Shown here one piece after another: positions 46,459 through 59,621 of a DNA stretch of 64,000 nucleotides. Every line of letters starts with the position of its first letter. The stretch's first letter is position 1. A program made the translations under genes and the position numbers. The notes beneath the pieces are model-generated. The model did not search any database and was not told the origin of the DNA. It was given only the letters and a program-made list of their open reading frames with translations. This DNA comes from Sipunculus nudus (lineage: Eukaryota > Annelida > Sipuncula > Golfingiida > Sipunculidae). The stretch spans positions 32,715,339-32,779,338 of the forward strand of contig CM049316.1 of the NCBI GenBank assembly GCA_026874595.1. Direction: 5' to 3'.

Positions 46459-48467
46459 ATTAAATCTATAATACAACAAGAGATTTATTTACATATGCCT
46501 TTCTTTACATTTTGACGAAAAGAAATTATATATTCCTCCAATGAAAACAAGGACATTATATCAATAAATAATTCTTTATTTCTCTCTGGAGTTTAAACTT
46601 TAGTTTGAAAGTGACATATGCTTTACAGGCTATCGGTTGTGAAAAGGCAAGTCAACAAACTCTTTTAGAACAAAACCGGTCACATTGGTGAAAGGCAATA
46701 TATATGACGGCTTAAAAGTTTGTAAGATCGACTGACGCATATAAATATGAAGAAAAGCCAAGATACTTGAGTTTAGTTCTCTTAAACTAGCTATTTGTCA
46801 GAAAAGGCTTTTTGTGGCTCGTTTGAGCCCGGAGTGTCCTATCAACACAATTGCTATGTAGGACCTCGTCAATTAAATAGGAAAGGGAGCACGCACGCAA
46901 ACACGCAGCTTCAATGATTGAAATCACGTTATCCCGATCTTACATTTGATTTATATCACTAGATACTTCTAAATAATTCAGCCTCTATAACACATGAATG
47001 TCTGGCATATATCCCGTATTTTGGCAACATAAACCAGAAACCATAAACCAGTACCGGTTTCTTTCGCCATCGTCTCCGGAATGTCCATATATTGCTGCTT
47101 TATGGAAAAGCCAAAGTTTGAATACCCTTTATGTCCCTTATAGCTACGCCTGAGGGTATAAAGCCAGTTGAGACAACATGATGCAGTGGCCAATAACTGA
47201 CCACCCACGCCTCCCTGCTTCTACGTCAGCCAAAAATGTACATAGTCAATCCATATCAACGACTCGGGATAAATCAACTAAGGCCTAAAATTGTCCTCTA
47301 GTATCACCCCCACTGTGTGTTTGTTGATCAAGAGAAATCCTTACTGAAATCCAATTTTGTACTGTGCAGATTTAAATGAATGTATACATTTTTATTGAAC
47401 AAAAATATACCCCCTGCCGGGCCCTTCCCCCCTCTGGCGCTTCGCTCCCTCCAATCCGAGTATTCTGCCTACACATAGTCAAATTTTAATATACCCCTGT
47501 GAAAGAAACATAAATTAGTAAGTTACCCCATTAGTCAACCAGGGTTGGTCACCTTTGGCTTAACAGCGCCTATGCCTTTACTAAATCAAAGAAGGAAACC
47601 ATTTATTTTGAAATCTTTAAACCCTTTGTATGTCGGTGATCATTGCCGTAGACAAATTGTAAAACCATCATCTAATAAGCAAACTTAAAAGATCACATGC
47701 TTGACAAGATCATAAGTATAGGAAATCTGCCTACTAAACAAGTGTCATAAGATATGAATTCAACAAATTTAAAAAAGACTCAATGTATGCAACTTTACAA
47801 AACATCCTCTTTTTGTTAATATTCATCTGCTGGAACTGGAAGAATGAATGATTACACTGAAAAGTTAACATCAATTGCCCATAATTCAAATGGGTTTTCT
47901 TATGATATTTCTTCGATAATATGTGGAAGTGATGTGAAACATCTTTATACTAGAAATATTTGCAATGTCTTATGGCATGGACAGGCAAACATTCATATTT
48001 CTGCTTATTTTTTTTTCTCCCGGCTTTGAGTACTGCGCTCTGTCCCTGAGCAACAGAAGCCGTTCTGATTACTTGAATAATTAAAATTACTCGAAACTAT
48101 TTATATCACGAGCTTTTTCACAACCTTCAGTATCTCAAAGCGTGGAAAACAACAATAAAATGTGAAAACATCAAGTTGTAGTAGATGCGATGTTACCCAG
48201 GATCAACGTGTTGGTCTTCATCTTTGCAAGCATTGCTGATAAATGTAAAGTATAAATTTTCAGATAAAAGTGTACAGATTTTTATGCGTAAATGAGATAC
48301 TATATATCCGTGACACAAGTCAAATTTTTATTCAATGGGCAGTAACTGTTTGCCTCAATATAATGGCAACTGTAGTAGTTGGTAACTAACAATAATACTG
48401 ATCATTAAGGACGTGCACCAACTTTCAGGATTGCTGAGAAATATTAGTTTTAGTGTGAATTTTCACT
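46459..48467. other. No recognisable gene
   Basis: The minus-strand frame 46978-47208 is somewhat GC-richer but lacks any recognisable domain. Otherwise AT-rich. Confidence 0.4.
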
Positions 48468-48479
48468 CACTGAAAATCA

Positions 48480-48705
48480 AAAATGTGTACGGGAACACAT
48501 TTAGCGCGTTCCGGAACTCAAACACATCAAATTTTGCTGTGTATGAGGCATTAAATGTGTTTCGTTTAGTCAGAACATACTCACTGTGTTACCAAACGCA
48601 TTATTCCGCTCAAACACATCTGTTTTCCAAAATGTGTTTGGAAATGTGTTTTGGAACACATCTACTGTGTTTGAGTATGTGTTTCAAAACACATGTAATG
48701 TGTAT
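48480..48705. repeat. Left subterminal TGTGTT/AACACA array
   Basis: More than ten TGTGTT or AACACA hexamers, several as palindromes (for example GTGTTTGGAAATGTGTTTTGG and its neighbours), in about 225 bp. The minus-strand frame 48610-48807 is a by-product of the array. Confidence 0.85.
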
Positions 48706-49969
48706 GCGCCTTTCCCCGAGAGGGAGTTGGTTGTCACGTGATACATAACCGCCAAATTCAAAAACAGTCTGGTCTTTGTTCGGGTGGCCCATCATCTCAG
48801 CAGACATAACTGACAGAGTACATGCTGCAAGGTCTGAGGTAAGTTAAGAATGTATTGTTTTTTTTCAAAATCGGCTATATGTGGAATGTCTTAATTATAT
48901 GTACAGTCAGTAAGAGCACTGAGTGTTAATTATCCAGATTTAGATGATGATGCCTGCATTGCATGCCTGCCTGACTGCGACATTGCCCCTAAAATAATAT
49001 GTATACAGTCATGCAGTTTACAAGGAATGTGCAAGGAGATTTATATTATACATGTATATAACATATTTTTGTCGTACTTAACAACTTAACATTACCAAAG
49101 ACGTTATTATTATATAATTCCAACTGTTCACTGTATATGCATGTGTATGCATGCAGGGCCATGCACAAAGTTCATGAAGCTTCGCTCAGTACAGGGCACA
49201 TGTATCAACTGCTGATAAGACAGCAGGCAGCTTGTTGTAGAACAGGGTCAGGTTTGTAACCCTATAAGGTTGTCACAGTCGCAGCGTGCTTTTATACAGC
49301 CACACTCTTGTTATGTTGGTGACTTAGCTACATATATCCCCCCCCCCTCCCCACCCGAGTAGTAAATGCTAATATACAACTGCACAATGTTTCATGCCTG
49401 TTTGTTTTATTAATTTCTTATACGTTCGTTTTCTTATTTTATAGGACTTAAGCCCACCCAGGTCTTTATGCTCTTCAAGAAGAGGAGCGAAATGAGGCTG
49501 TCTCAAGACTGCTGGTGATCCAATTAAGAGAGCTACATCATAGATGAATGCACAATTACTCCAGACTCATTGAACTTATATTTACCATATATTATGACAT
49601 TTCGGCAACTTGCACTCTACATATATACCCCATTTCTGTATATTATAGTATGTGCATCACTTGGTTTAGTTATAATCTGGGGTGTTTTTCTCAGATTCTT
49701 GGCCTGCATACTACAGAAAAACATCATTAGAGAACTGTGTCTCTGTATTCAATAAGGACAAGGACTATAATATATTTTTTTCAGAAACTGAATAAATATA
49801 CGGTGAAAATATTATGATAAATGGTTCAAATTTGTGTAACTGCTTTTTTTATTTGTTTTCTGTGTTACAGGTGAATATACAGCTGAATTATATGGATTAG
49901 ATACTTTTATTCCTTACTTATTCCAGTCTCAAGACCAGGCAAGCTACATGTATTTGGAACTTTTGCAGA

Positions 49970-50300
49970 ACACATTTTAGCACATTCAGAACACATCAAA
50001 TGCGTTTCAGAACACATTTATATTATCATACACAATTACTGTGTTTCCGTACACATTTAATGCCTCGTCCCAGATACAACTCTCTAAAACATCTCTATGT
50101 GTTTCCAAACACATGTGTGTGTTCCGAAACACGTCTATGTGTGTTCCGAAACACATTTATATGTGTTCCCAAACACATCTATGATGTGTTACAAAACACA
50201 TTAAATTTATCATACACATTAATGTGTTTCTGTACACATTTTAATGCCTCATCTCAGATACAAGTCTCGTACACATTTAAATGTGTTCCCAAACACATTT
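49970..50300. repeat. Right subterminal TGTGTT/AACACA array
   Basis: More than fifteen hexamers, with TGTGTTCCGAAACAC and TGTGTTCCCAAACAC palindromes and two copies of an ACACATTTaATGCCTC module. The plus-strand frame 50000-50359 (Cys/Phe/Thr-His repeats) comes from this array. Confidence 0.85.
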
Positions 50301-50313
50301 TTGGTTTTCAGTG

Positions 50314-52972
50314 CTGTCAATGGGCTTATAATGTCAATACGTCGCAAATTAAGATATAGCGGGGGCTATCATTCCAACTGACAACAACACTAGTTTGAAT
50401 GAACTTTTCTCTTGTATTACCTTTTCAGGTTATAACATTCCTTTGATAAAACAGTGGGGAAAACATAAAGGTGGGTCTGTGCCTGTTCGAGCAAGCGCGA
50501 ATATTGCCCGCTATCGCGCCAATCATGCCCCCCGATGAAAAAGATTTTCAACGCCACGTCCTATCAGTATCGTTTGGCATTTCCTGCACTGATAGCTACA
50601 GTACTCTCTATCTTTTGAAATCTGTCATCTAGGTAAAAGTGAAAGGGTATAATCTCCGACAGAAATAAGTTAGCACGTGATGCTATTTTTGTGTCAGATA
50701 TAAACGTTTTTCTGGCAGCTTATTTCTTCTGGTAGTCAACTCATGAAGGTCAAGCGAATTCTCGCCCACTTTGTCTGACATTGCAACTTTCGTCAAGAAC
50801 AGTTTTGTATGTAAAGCTTTTCCCAGGTGTCTCAGGGGAGTAGACTACCGTTCAGAATACACCCAAGTCAGCCGCAGAGTAATATAACAAACGGATACTT
50901 GTGCCCATCCCGTGATAACGCTCGTCATAGCGTGGAGGCGGCTTATTCGCCTCTAGGCATAACTTTCTATTGGGAATACCAATATTGGTAGTACAGATAG
51001 CAAGATATAAAGTAAATGGTGATCTGTAGCAGCTCTGGGGATTTTTTTTTCGCAACAAGAAGTTCAATGACCTTTGCGCCTTAGAAATCTACTTCTAGTC
51101 TGATATATCGTTATGATTCTTATGATTTCCCCTGATTTTATAAGAATTAAAATAAATGTATCTATTATATAATGTAATGAATATGTGCTTAAGTTTCTTG
51201 TCTGGAAATGGAGTACATGAATATAAATATTTACTTTTGCTTTCAATCTTGTATGTAACAGAATTTTTTCAATGAACGTATAAGAAATTGGGAACTTAAA
51301 ATTTCTATATTTTGCTAAATCACCGAGAAGGAGCTGGTAATGGGTTTATCTACATGGACAGTTGAGGGGTAATATGGAACCAACAGGGGCGTCAAAACAG
51401 ACGGATGGGGGACCCCCCCCCCCTCCCAGCGGGGTTTAACAAATTAGCGGGGTTTATGGGTACATACTGTCATTTTACTCCTAAAACGGGTAAAATCAGC
51501 AGCAGGTTTAGCGTTTCATCAGTACCAAAACAAACCTTTAAATTGTGTTATTCGAGCTGGCAGTATCAACTATAATACGCTCCACAAATTCCCGGAAGAG
51601 TTTGATCTGGCTCTCAGCTGTCAGAGGAACTCATTCGGTTCAGGTTTCCATTAAGTTCATTTATTACGACACTTGACTCGTTCTAAGCGTTAAGTAAGAG
51701 TGCTTGACTATGGCATTAGACTAGAATTGTCCCGGCCGCCGCCCCTAACGGTTCCCCGCCCCCAGAGGACCAGGTTCTATCAATAAGGGTCCTTAGTTAA
51801 AGCAAAACGCCCAGTAATTCTGTCACTTGTGTGGGGTCTCAAGTAAAATTAAGGCTACCGGATGTGTTTACGGGTACCATTAACACTCAGGGGTTCACCG
51901 TCCGAGAAAACGTATCTATTCTACGGATAATATACTTAATGTGCCGTGCTTAAGTGCCAGATCAGTATTGCTGATTCATAGTCTGTATATATTAGGTCTT
52001 TGTCGGTCCTTCGGGTTTGACATATCCCCCCCCCCCTCCCCCGAGTGTTTTTTTTTTTGCTCCATACTTGCTTTATTTAGAGAAGTTCGTACTTGAAAGT
52101 TAAAGCAATCACCTGCGTGATTGTCAACTGTAAATCAACCATTTTTTTAACCAAATCAGATATATTTCTATATTCTCTAGTTCAGGCCAGGCCACAAACT
52201 GTTATTAGGAAGGTTTTAGCCTAAAACACTTCCGAAATCACTACGAGTGTTAGTAAGGCTGCGCGATATTATTGATATATCGGTAAATGTGATTCGCACA
52301 TAGCGTACGCGATACAGTTATCAAATATCGATATTTTCGATAATTGTTAAATGTGACACAAATTTATATTTGAATAGAAAAGTCAAGTTAATCTTACAAA
52401 TATAAACATCTAAATATGTTGGGATCAATGATAGGATCAAAGTGAACTCTGTTACTCTTTCTAAACACGTTAGGAAATGTTCAAGTGGCTCTGATATACG
52501 CAGATCAAAGGTCAGTCCCAGGAAATATGCATGTCTGCTCGATGACTTGGTATATGAGAAATATCTCACACAACAGAAAGTAAGAAGTGCGAAATACGGT
52601 TATTACAATTAATCATTCATTAATATTCTCGCCTCACATCTTACGGCAACTGCATTGAGATTAAGCGTCAAGTTTAATATTGTTCAAGAATGGTAGTCTT
52701 GCGACCGCGATTGTGCACACAACCTATAGCATTCTGTGCAAAACCATTGTAAAGTTCAGTACTCTTGAATTGCCAAGTTATTTGCACATGTAAGGCCTAA
52801 AGGAAACTTTGGTTTTAAATGTTTCATTGAGCACTGTCACCAACATATTAACTCTTTACCAAATACATTAGTAAGTAATATTGCCATATTTCTTGTTTAA
52901 AATAAACGGTTCTGTATAAGCGTTTATTTCTTATTTTTAACGTGGTAAAGATAGATTTTTCAGAGTAAAATT

Positions 52973-52979
<7 letters not shown>
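50314..52979. other. No recognisable gene
   Basis: Includes a GGGGGAC/C-run at 51405-51425 and a C-run at about 52026-52042. No exon recognised. Confidence 0.45.

Positions 52980-53033
<54 letters not shown>
52980..53033. repeat. (AT)n microsatellite
   Basis: Uninterrupted AT repeat of about 54 bp. Confidence 0.97.
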
Positions 53034-53037
<4 letters not shown>

Positions 53038-56000
53038 TCTCATTTCCTAAGAATTTTATACAATATATCGCAATAGGCTACCACATTGCGCAATATACTG
53101 CAATACGAAATATGTAGTCGTTACCCGGCACTAGTGTTAATCGATTTCATTCATAAAGAATTCTATAAAGATTATATTAATGGATTAGCCTGGATTAAAT
53201 GGATAAATCTATGTGTTTTCTTGCATCCTTTTAAGAACTGTCGCATACCTTTGCATATATAGGTTTCCAAAAATTATCTCGACGAGTAATTTGTCCCCCA
53301 CCAGGTAATTTTACCCCTCGGCATCTCGCTCTACAATTTGATCTCAGTATCTGAATAACGATTTATGTTGTGGTATGACCTAATGACTATTTTTATTATG
53401 TATAGCCTAAAGAACACATGAGAACAAAAGAGACAGCAGTAACCCTAACTTATATTAAAAGAGGCATTCTCTAGTTGCTAAAAATCAGCTGTATCCATCA
53501 CCCGAGTGTTTTTTTATCTTATTTAGTTCATATCATCTAGTAAACCTTGTATCTAAAATATTAGTTATGACATTTAAACCTGAACGCTATTTTCATTACC
53601 TGGTGTGGCTTTTTCAACGGCTATTTCGTCGTTTACAAGTGCGTTTGTACGAGTCATGGGGAGGCTCTGCCGTGTGTGTAAACAACAGATTCCTAGCGAC
53701 CGACGCACGGACATACCCTACCCGAGCATTATTTGGACAGTTAAGTACCTGGGGCCCAAAGAGGCTGGGCGACGGGATTATTTCTTAGATCTCAGGCGTT
53801 TCGTGAAAGCTTCGTATATTAGTAAATTTTTACCCAACTAGATTTATCTTCTTTAACAGGTAAGAGGTACGAGTAGTTAATGAATAGAGAAATAAAAATA
53901 TTTAAAGTATATCACTTCCCCATGCCAGTTCTGTTACCGCCAGTCATTCCCTGCATTCAGTCACCTTATAAATACCATAAGGCCTCGATATGCTCGCATG
54001 ATCTACATACAACATATATGATAGCATTAAATACGGATACATATAATTCAGTATATTCTGAGTATAGATAACACAGTACAGGAAGTTATTGACAGTCATT
54101 ACTTCATTAATTTTTGTTGTACCTGTTAACATACTCAAACTTGCAGAAATATGAGTAAAAATACTCGTATTATTACGCTTAAGTGACCATTGATGTTAGA
54201 TTTTCATAAATATATAATTTTGAGGGATATATATCAAGGATAATGAATCAGTTTCTGAACATTTTCACATACCATCTTCAGTAAAGAGATACAAGAGCTA
54301 CTTAAATAAAATATTACAAAGGATAGCGTTATAGGATGTTATATAAAGGTATTTATTTGCTGGTTCACACAACTCTCATTTATAAAAAAATGGTAAATTC
54401 GGCTATTAATTTTAGAAACGAACACTATTAAGACTATTTTGTCCACAAGCTACTTCCTTAGTAACGGCAGACTTCCGCTTGATCACGTGACCTAATTCAG
54501 GATACATCCGTGGACCTTGTAGACAGTAATTTATGATACACCCCTGATCACCCGGGATCTTGTAATAAATGCGATAGCTAAATGGCCCATTTCCGTAAGG
54601 TCATGTGATTTTATTTGTAAAAGCCTTGACACCTGTCAGTTCTTTTAAACACCTGACGTGTAAATGTAAGATAAATACTCCTGAGCTAGATTTTGTGATC
54701 TTATATGTATACTAATGCAAATATGGACTTGGTAGGAAGTCATAAATATCTTTGTCTTATTTAAATTGCGTGCCTTGTTATCATTACTAGAGGCTATGTT
54801 ATTCCTATTGACTGTTCCATATTTATCTTCTTAACCTGTGTATGCCCGCACTCAGACTAAGGTCATTGTACCGAGCAGTTTCCGAGCAGAGTCTCGTGTG
54901 CTCAACTTGACCTTGACCTCGAGGGATTACCCCTGGAGCAGCGTGTTTGTTTTATGACAGCATATAAATTTAAATGCTTAGAAGACATGATACTCCGTTG
55001 AGTATCGTAACCCTCGGTGGGGGGACAAGAAAACACAAGATAATTATTAGGTTTCCGGTCATTTTTCTATGTTATGTATTATTCACTTGGTATTTGCTTT
55101 GAATACTTTATCAATTTGTATTGAATTATATGGGATTCCTCAGCATTAAGTGTTTCTCAGATTATAATTTTCCTCCGGTTGAATAATTTCTTATCATTAA
55201 CGTGTTTCCACTTGTACCGCCGGTATAAATGCAAAATGATCCTCATGGGACAGTTTGCAACTCATAATAGGTGATCTATAAATGCTTTACGATAAAAACG
55301 TTATTATAGAAGACCACAGTCATCCGGCGCACTATATGTTTTTTAAAAAATGAAATCGGGGGTTCGCTATAGGTCGCTATAAGGCAATTCCAAAAGAACT
55401 CAAACTGGTTCATATGCGTCAGCCGTTCGGCAATTAAATATATCACTTGCGGCACATTAACTTAGTCAAACATTTTTAGTCATACGCCTTTTTTATACAC
55501 AGTTTTTATTCATTATTTCTTGTCTTGTTTATTGTGTTTGTCAAGCAAGCCAGTCAAGCCAAATACTATTGTATGTGATGATTTTATTACATATATATAT
55601 AGCAATAAACTATATATCTTATCTTATCTTAAGAGATGATGATAAATACACGCTCCATTACCGTACAACAACTCTAGCTATAGCGAATATGTCGCATATT
55701 GTTGCTCAGGGGTTTGTTTGTCTAAATGAACCTGTTGTGCCAAACTTTGTATCTAATGACTTATTGAACCCGAGAGAAAATATTCTTAATGGCCAAGCTT
55801 AGGTATCGAATCTTACCGTGCTGCGTTTACCGTATGTGTGGTACAGTGTCCATGGGCTCTTGCTATCATATGTATGACATACGTATTCGCGGTCTAGTGG
55901 GTTTTGATATCGTCAAGCAAGTAAAATAAAGGGAGATAAGAAAGATTTATGTGTTCGCCTGATCAGCCAGGGTACGGAGTGCCATTTAAACTAGTTACTA

Positions 56001-56929
56001 TAGGCAGGTATTTATTGCATTTAATATGTTTTTATTGTACCTGAAGCTTAATAAATAAACTCATTCAACATTATGCAGACTAGTTTTGAGAATAAAACTT
56101 TGTTATTTGCAAATATATAAATTAGGAAGCGTCAAATGGCATTTATAATGCCTTACACAAAAATTCAGCGAAGTCAAGACATGAAAAGCGTTTAAAATTG
56201 ATAAAAATTAACCTTTTCACACGGACATGTGCAGAAGTGACAAATACACCTTGACGCGGGCCAAGAAACAATTAACCGCCGGCTGCCGGTCATTTACTTT
56301 TTATACCAATACAACAAGCCATCGCTTTCCTTGTTACTTTATTGACATAGCAGGTATAACCAACTTACAATTTCAAGCAGTTCTTAGGCGTGACCCGAAC
56401 CGTTGGTTTCTTAAGCGTTTGCAAGGTGGCGCGATTTTTGTTAAGGTGTTTATCAGCTGTTTATTCAGGTAGATACATGGGTATGACAGACAATTTTACA
56501 TCTCTTGACCTAGAAACATTTTAATCGGGAAAAGGTTGCAACTCCTGATTGGCATAAAATTTGATTATGTTTAGTATTTATATTTTATATATAGGCAACA
56601 TTAAGTCTGAGATAAATATTACAGCTCTCATCTCCTTCCTATGAATCATGCAACCACCCCTACATGCAGTGATTTATTATCAACCTCTCTCTGCTGTTTA
56701 GTCATGTTTGCGGTGTTTGATTTAAATTAATCGGTCTCCAAATTTAAATAACAAATTACTCTGGCTAAGGAACAGCCGCTACGTGCCAAGAATATGTCGG
56801 GACACTTTTGTCTTAAGATCTTGTTTTCCAACCAGAACCTAAAACGCATGAAGGAACTAGATCGCAGCAGTTAAATGTAAGATGCATTAAGTACATGTAT
56901 AAATTTATATTTATTATATAATATACACC
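53034..56929. other. No recognisable gene
   Basis: Overlapping frames at 53567-53841 and one at 56227-56472 show no family motif. The rest is AT-rich. Confidence 0.4.
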
Positions 56930-57158
56930 TAAGTATATAAGTTAGGGCAAAATGGGTTAAATATATTATATTATGTAATATTGTATCGTATTGTATTATA
57001 TTATATTATATTATATTATATCAAATACATGGTAGATATAAAAGTTAGTTCAACATGGGTTATATATATATTTATATATATTGAATTTTGTCATATTGTA
57101 TTATATTATATTTCATTGTTTTATATAAACGGTAAGTATATAAGTTAGTTCAAAATTG

Positions 57159-57163
<5 letters not shown>
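56930..57163 (+). repeat. ~100-bp tandem repeat, three copies, with TATAT-rich filler
   Basis: AAGTATATAAGTTAG..CAAAATGGGTT and close variants begin at about 56930, 57031 and 57131. The filler between them is ATATT/TATAT pentamer-like repeats. The third copy runs straight into an (AT)n tract. Confidence 0.8.

Positions 57164-57216
<53 letters not shown>
57163..57216. repeat. (TA)n microsatellite 1 of the 57-58.7 kb cluster
   Basis: About 54 bp, uninterrupted. Confidence 0.97.
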
Positions 57217-57219
<3 letters not shown>

Positions 57220-57743
57220 GGTAGTGTTACCCTCCGATGTAAAGTGCTCTATGGCTCTACTTGTTCCAGTATCGCACGTGTACTCCGACCAATCCTATTG
57301 TGCCCCCATGGACAATAGGATCAGTGTCAGTCTTTCACGTGCCCCCCCCCCCCCCCCGAATCACACAAAGCATAATCTCGTAATCTCGTAAAGTCTCGGC
57401 TTTACAAACCACGCCGTTAGCTTTATTCTAACCACATTCAGCTGATGATCGGGTCCCATCCCGTGAAACAGACTGTTGTGAAATTACAGTGTTGTTTTTC
57501 TTCAGAGTTATACATATATATATTTATATATATGTGTGTATATATATATATGTATATATATATATAGATATATAAATGCTAAATAGTGGTTATCACTCTT
57601 CTGTTTTGCTTAACGTATGTTTTCACTATTTTCTTGGTTCATTGTATATTTTTACTATTTGTGTAATACTAGTAATCACTCTCCTGGGCTGTTTAATGTA
57701 TAATTTCCTTATGAACTCCATACTATCAATCACTTCCCTTATT

Positions 57744-57748
<5 letters not shown>

Positions 57749-57814
<66 letters not shown>
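57749..57814. repeat. (TA)n microsatellite 2 of the cluster
   Basis: About 66 bp, uninterrupted. A shorter mixed TATATG tract lies at about 57511-57572. Confidence 0.97.
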
Positions 57815-57818
<4 letters not shown>

Positions 57819-58189
57819 CAATTTGGAGGAGCTCCCTACTCAGCCTAAATTGTAACATGGAACCTCTCGACATTGTTTTTTCAAATATTATTCATCATGT
57901 TAATTCCCCTTGAATTTGTGTTCAGTTACAAAATAGATTATCACCTCAGAAATACACATGGCAGTTATCTAAGCCCGTCGCGATTAACAGTGCACTCTAG
58001 GGTAGTACAGATATAATATGGATAACGCACAGATAAGTCAGTAGTGTGCCAAGGGTATATTTCAACGAACAGTTGACTGCTATCTCTGTACTGATGCAGT
58101 ACTTTTTTTTCCAAAAGAGTTTTTTTTTTCATTTCACATTGAAAACCACTTATGTCTATAAGTAAACAAGAAAATTCGTGGAATTCGAG

Positions 58190-58191
<2 letters not shown>

Positions 58192-58257
<66 letters not shown>
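58192..58257. repeat. (AT)n microsatellite 3 of the cluster
   Basis: About 66 bp, uninterrupted. Confidence 0.97.
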
Positions 58258-58260
<3 letters not shown>

Positions 58261-58419
58261 GTTTTTTTCATTCATAATAAATCCATAAAGTTTTTATTCA
58301 ATGCAAATGAGATTTACATACAAACGTTAGATCAACTGGTAATGGTTCAACCTTAAAATCAAAATGCCTCTTTCCATGATATATGCCCTGGCTCTTTAAG
58401 ATGCTTTGTATGTGTTCTT

Positions 58420-58421
<2 letters not shown>

Positions 58422-58478
<57 letters not shown>
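58422..58478. repeat. (TA)n microsatellite 4 of the cluster
   Basis: About 57 bp, uninterrupted. Confidence 0.97.
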
Positions 58479-58479
<1 letters not shown>

Positions 58480-58617
58480 CAATATAATACATTAAGGTTC
58501 AATACATTCCAAAATCAGTTTTCAGTTTGTACCTGAGGAATGGGCCGGCTAGCAAAGCAAAACCCACGAAACAGTACTGTAGAACATCATGAAATCAAGC
58601 TAACTATACACATATTA

Positions 58618-58623
<6 letters not shown>

Positions 58624-58665
<42 letters not shown>
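58624..58665. repeat. (AT)n microsatellite 5 of the cluster
   Basis: About 42 bp, uninterrupted, 34 bp before the hairpin MITE. Confidence 0.97.
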
Positions 58666-58669
<4 letters not shown>

Positions 58670-58700
58670 TATTCAGTGAACTAATTTTTAATATATAATA

Positions 58701-58845
58701 TTCTCGAATCCTTAAGAGCAGGCACGGTATGTTTAATCTAAGGACATTTAGTCAGCATGCTGACGGAGCACGATTGACCATACGTAGCTGCAGACTAAGT
58801 GTCCTTAGATTATACATACCATGCGTGCTCCTAAGGATTCGAGAA
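58701..58845. mobile_element. 145-bp hairpin MITE flanked by TA
   Basis: The ends TTCTCGAATCCTTA and TAAGGATTCGAGAA are inverted repeats. Pairing continues inward over about 55-60 bp (GGTATGTwTAATCTAAGGACA) with few mismatches. TA flanks both sides (58699-58700 and 58846-58847). TA duplication with long TIRs fits a Tc1/mariner-type MITE. No coding capacity. Confidence 0.8.
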
Positions 58846-59040
58846 TAGCAGATATTACACTCTGTTCACTACTGATAACAATATAGAGAAATGTCCTAGT
58901 GGCCGGTAAAATAACATCCTTAACTTTTATACCGAATTCTTCAAATTGATATTCACAATTTCTAATATTCATAATCTCTATTATGTGACCACACACAAAT
59001 AAATTATGTGTATTAATGCAATAAAAAATATAAAAATAAT

Positions 59041-59123
59041 GTTGCATTTCTGTGGCTCTTTCGTGAACAATCAAGTCTAATAAATAATCGAAATGACTTG
59101 TTAAGCATGCATCAGTTTTATAT
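59041..59123 (+). repeat. Direct repeat copy 1 (partner 59536-59621)
   Basis: CAATCAAGTCTAATAAATAA, TCGAAATGACTTGTTAA and GCATGCATCAGTTTTATA are exact or near-exact 0.5 kb downstream. Both copies are open on the minus strand, giving similar peptides, but no protein family is recognised. Confidence 0.85.
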
Positions 59124-59535
59124 GTGCATTGATGTAATAAAAACATGAAATGGTCTTTGAAACTCTTTGTTCTTATATGTGTTCGTAATGATTATTTGTA
59201 TGTGCTAGACGAGGCAATACCTTGACCTTTATATAATAAGCCAACATGTCCATATACTGAATAATGTAATGGCAATGTCATTTGCTCAGTATGTGTCACA
59301 GAGTGAAGACAACATTAAATGGGCGGTTACGATTAGGTCATAAAAAAATTTATAGTACTCAGACAAAAAAGTACTGCTGAACTTTTGAACTTCAAAAGCT
59401 GCAAAATAGGAAAAGGATAGATTCAATAAGGATAATAAGGTCGAACGCCTAATAAAACGTCAACGATATTCATAAACAGAGGTTGGAATATAATATTTTA
59501 ACGAATGTACTTTACATGACAACTATTACGGGAAA

Positions 59536-59621
59536 TGTGGCATTTCTGTAGCACTTTCGTGCACAATCAAGTCTAATAAATAATCGAAATGACTTGTTAA
59601 TGAAGCATGCATCAGTTTTAT
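59536..59621 (+). repeat. Direct repeat copy 2 (partner 59041-59123)
   Basis: Same block with a 4-bp insertion (TGAA) before GCATGCATC. The high identity of such a short block suggests a recent mobile or microhomology-driven copy. Confidence 0.85.

Larger units (their letters stand above)
48468..50313. mobile_element. CACTG-ended non-autonomous element with palindromic subterminal arrays (EnSpm/CACTA-like)
   Basis: The ends are inverted repeats starting CACTGAAAAYCAAAAATGT, with CT on each side as a possible 2-bp target duplication. About 250 bp on the left and 340 bp on the right are filled with AACACA/TGTGTT motifs, often paired as TGTGTTnnnAACACA, and with GAGGCATTAAATGTGT modules (one left, two right, about 190 bp apart). 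The middle holds a GTAAGT donor (about 48838) and a TTTTATAG acceptor (about 49444), but no protein I recognise. Known: CACTA/EnSpm elements have CACTR ends and subterminal transposase-binding repeats. Class assignment is inferred. Confidence 0.65.

Noticed and set aside
48480-50300. CRISPR-like regular repeats
   Set aside because: Short palindromic half-sites of varying spacing in an intron-bearing, animal-type sequence. No uniform spacers and no cas genes.
50000-50359. 119-codon Cys/His-rich frame resembling a zinc-finger repeat
   Set aside because: The residue pattern is caused by the TGTGTT/AACACA array. There is no regular C2H2 spacing.
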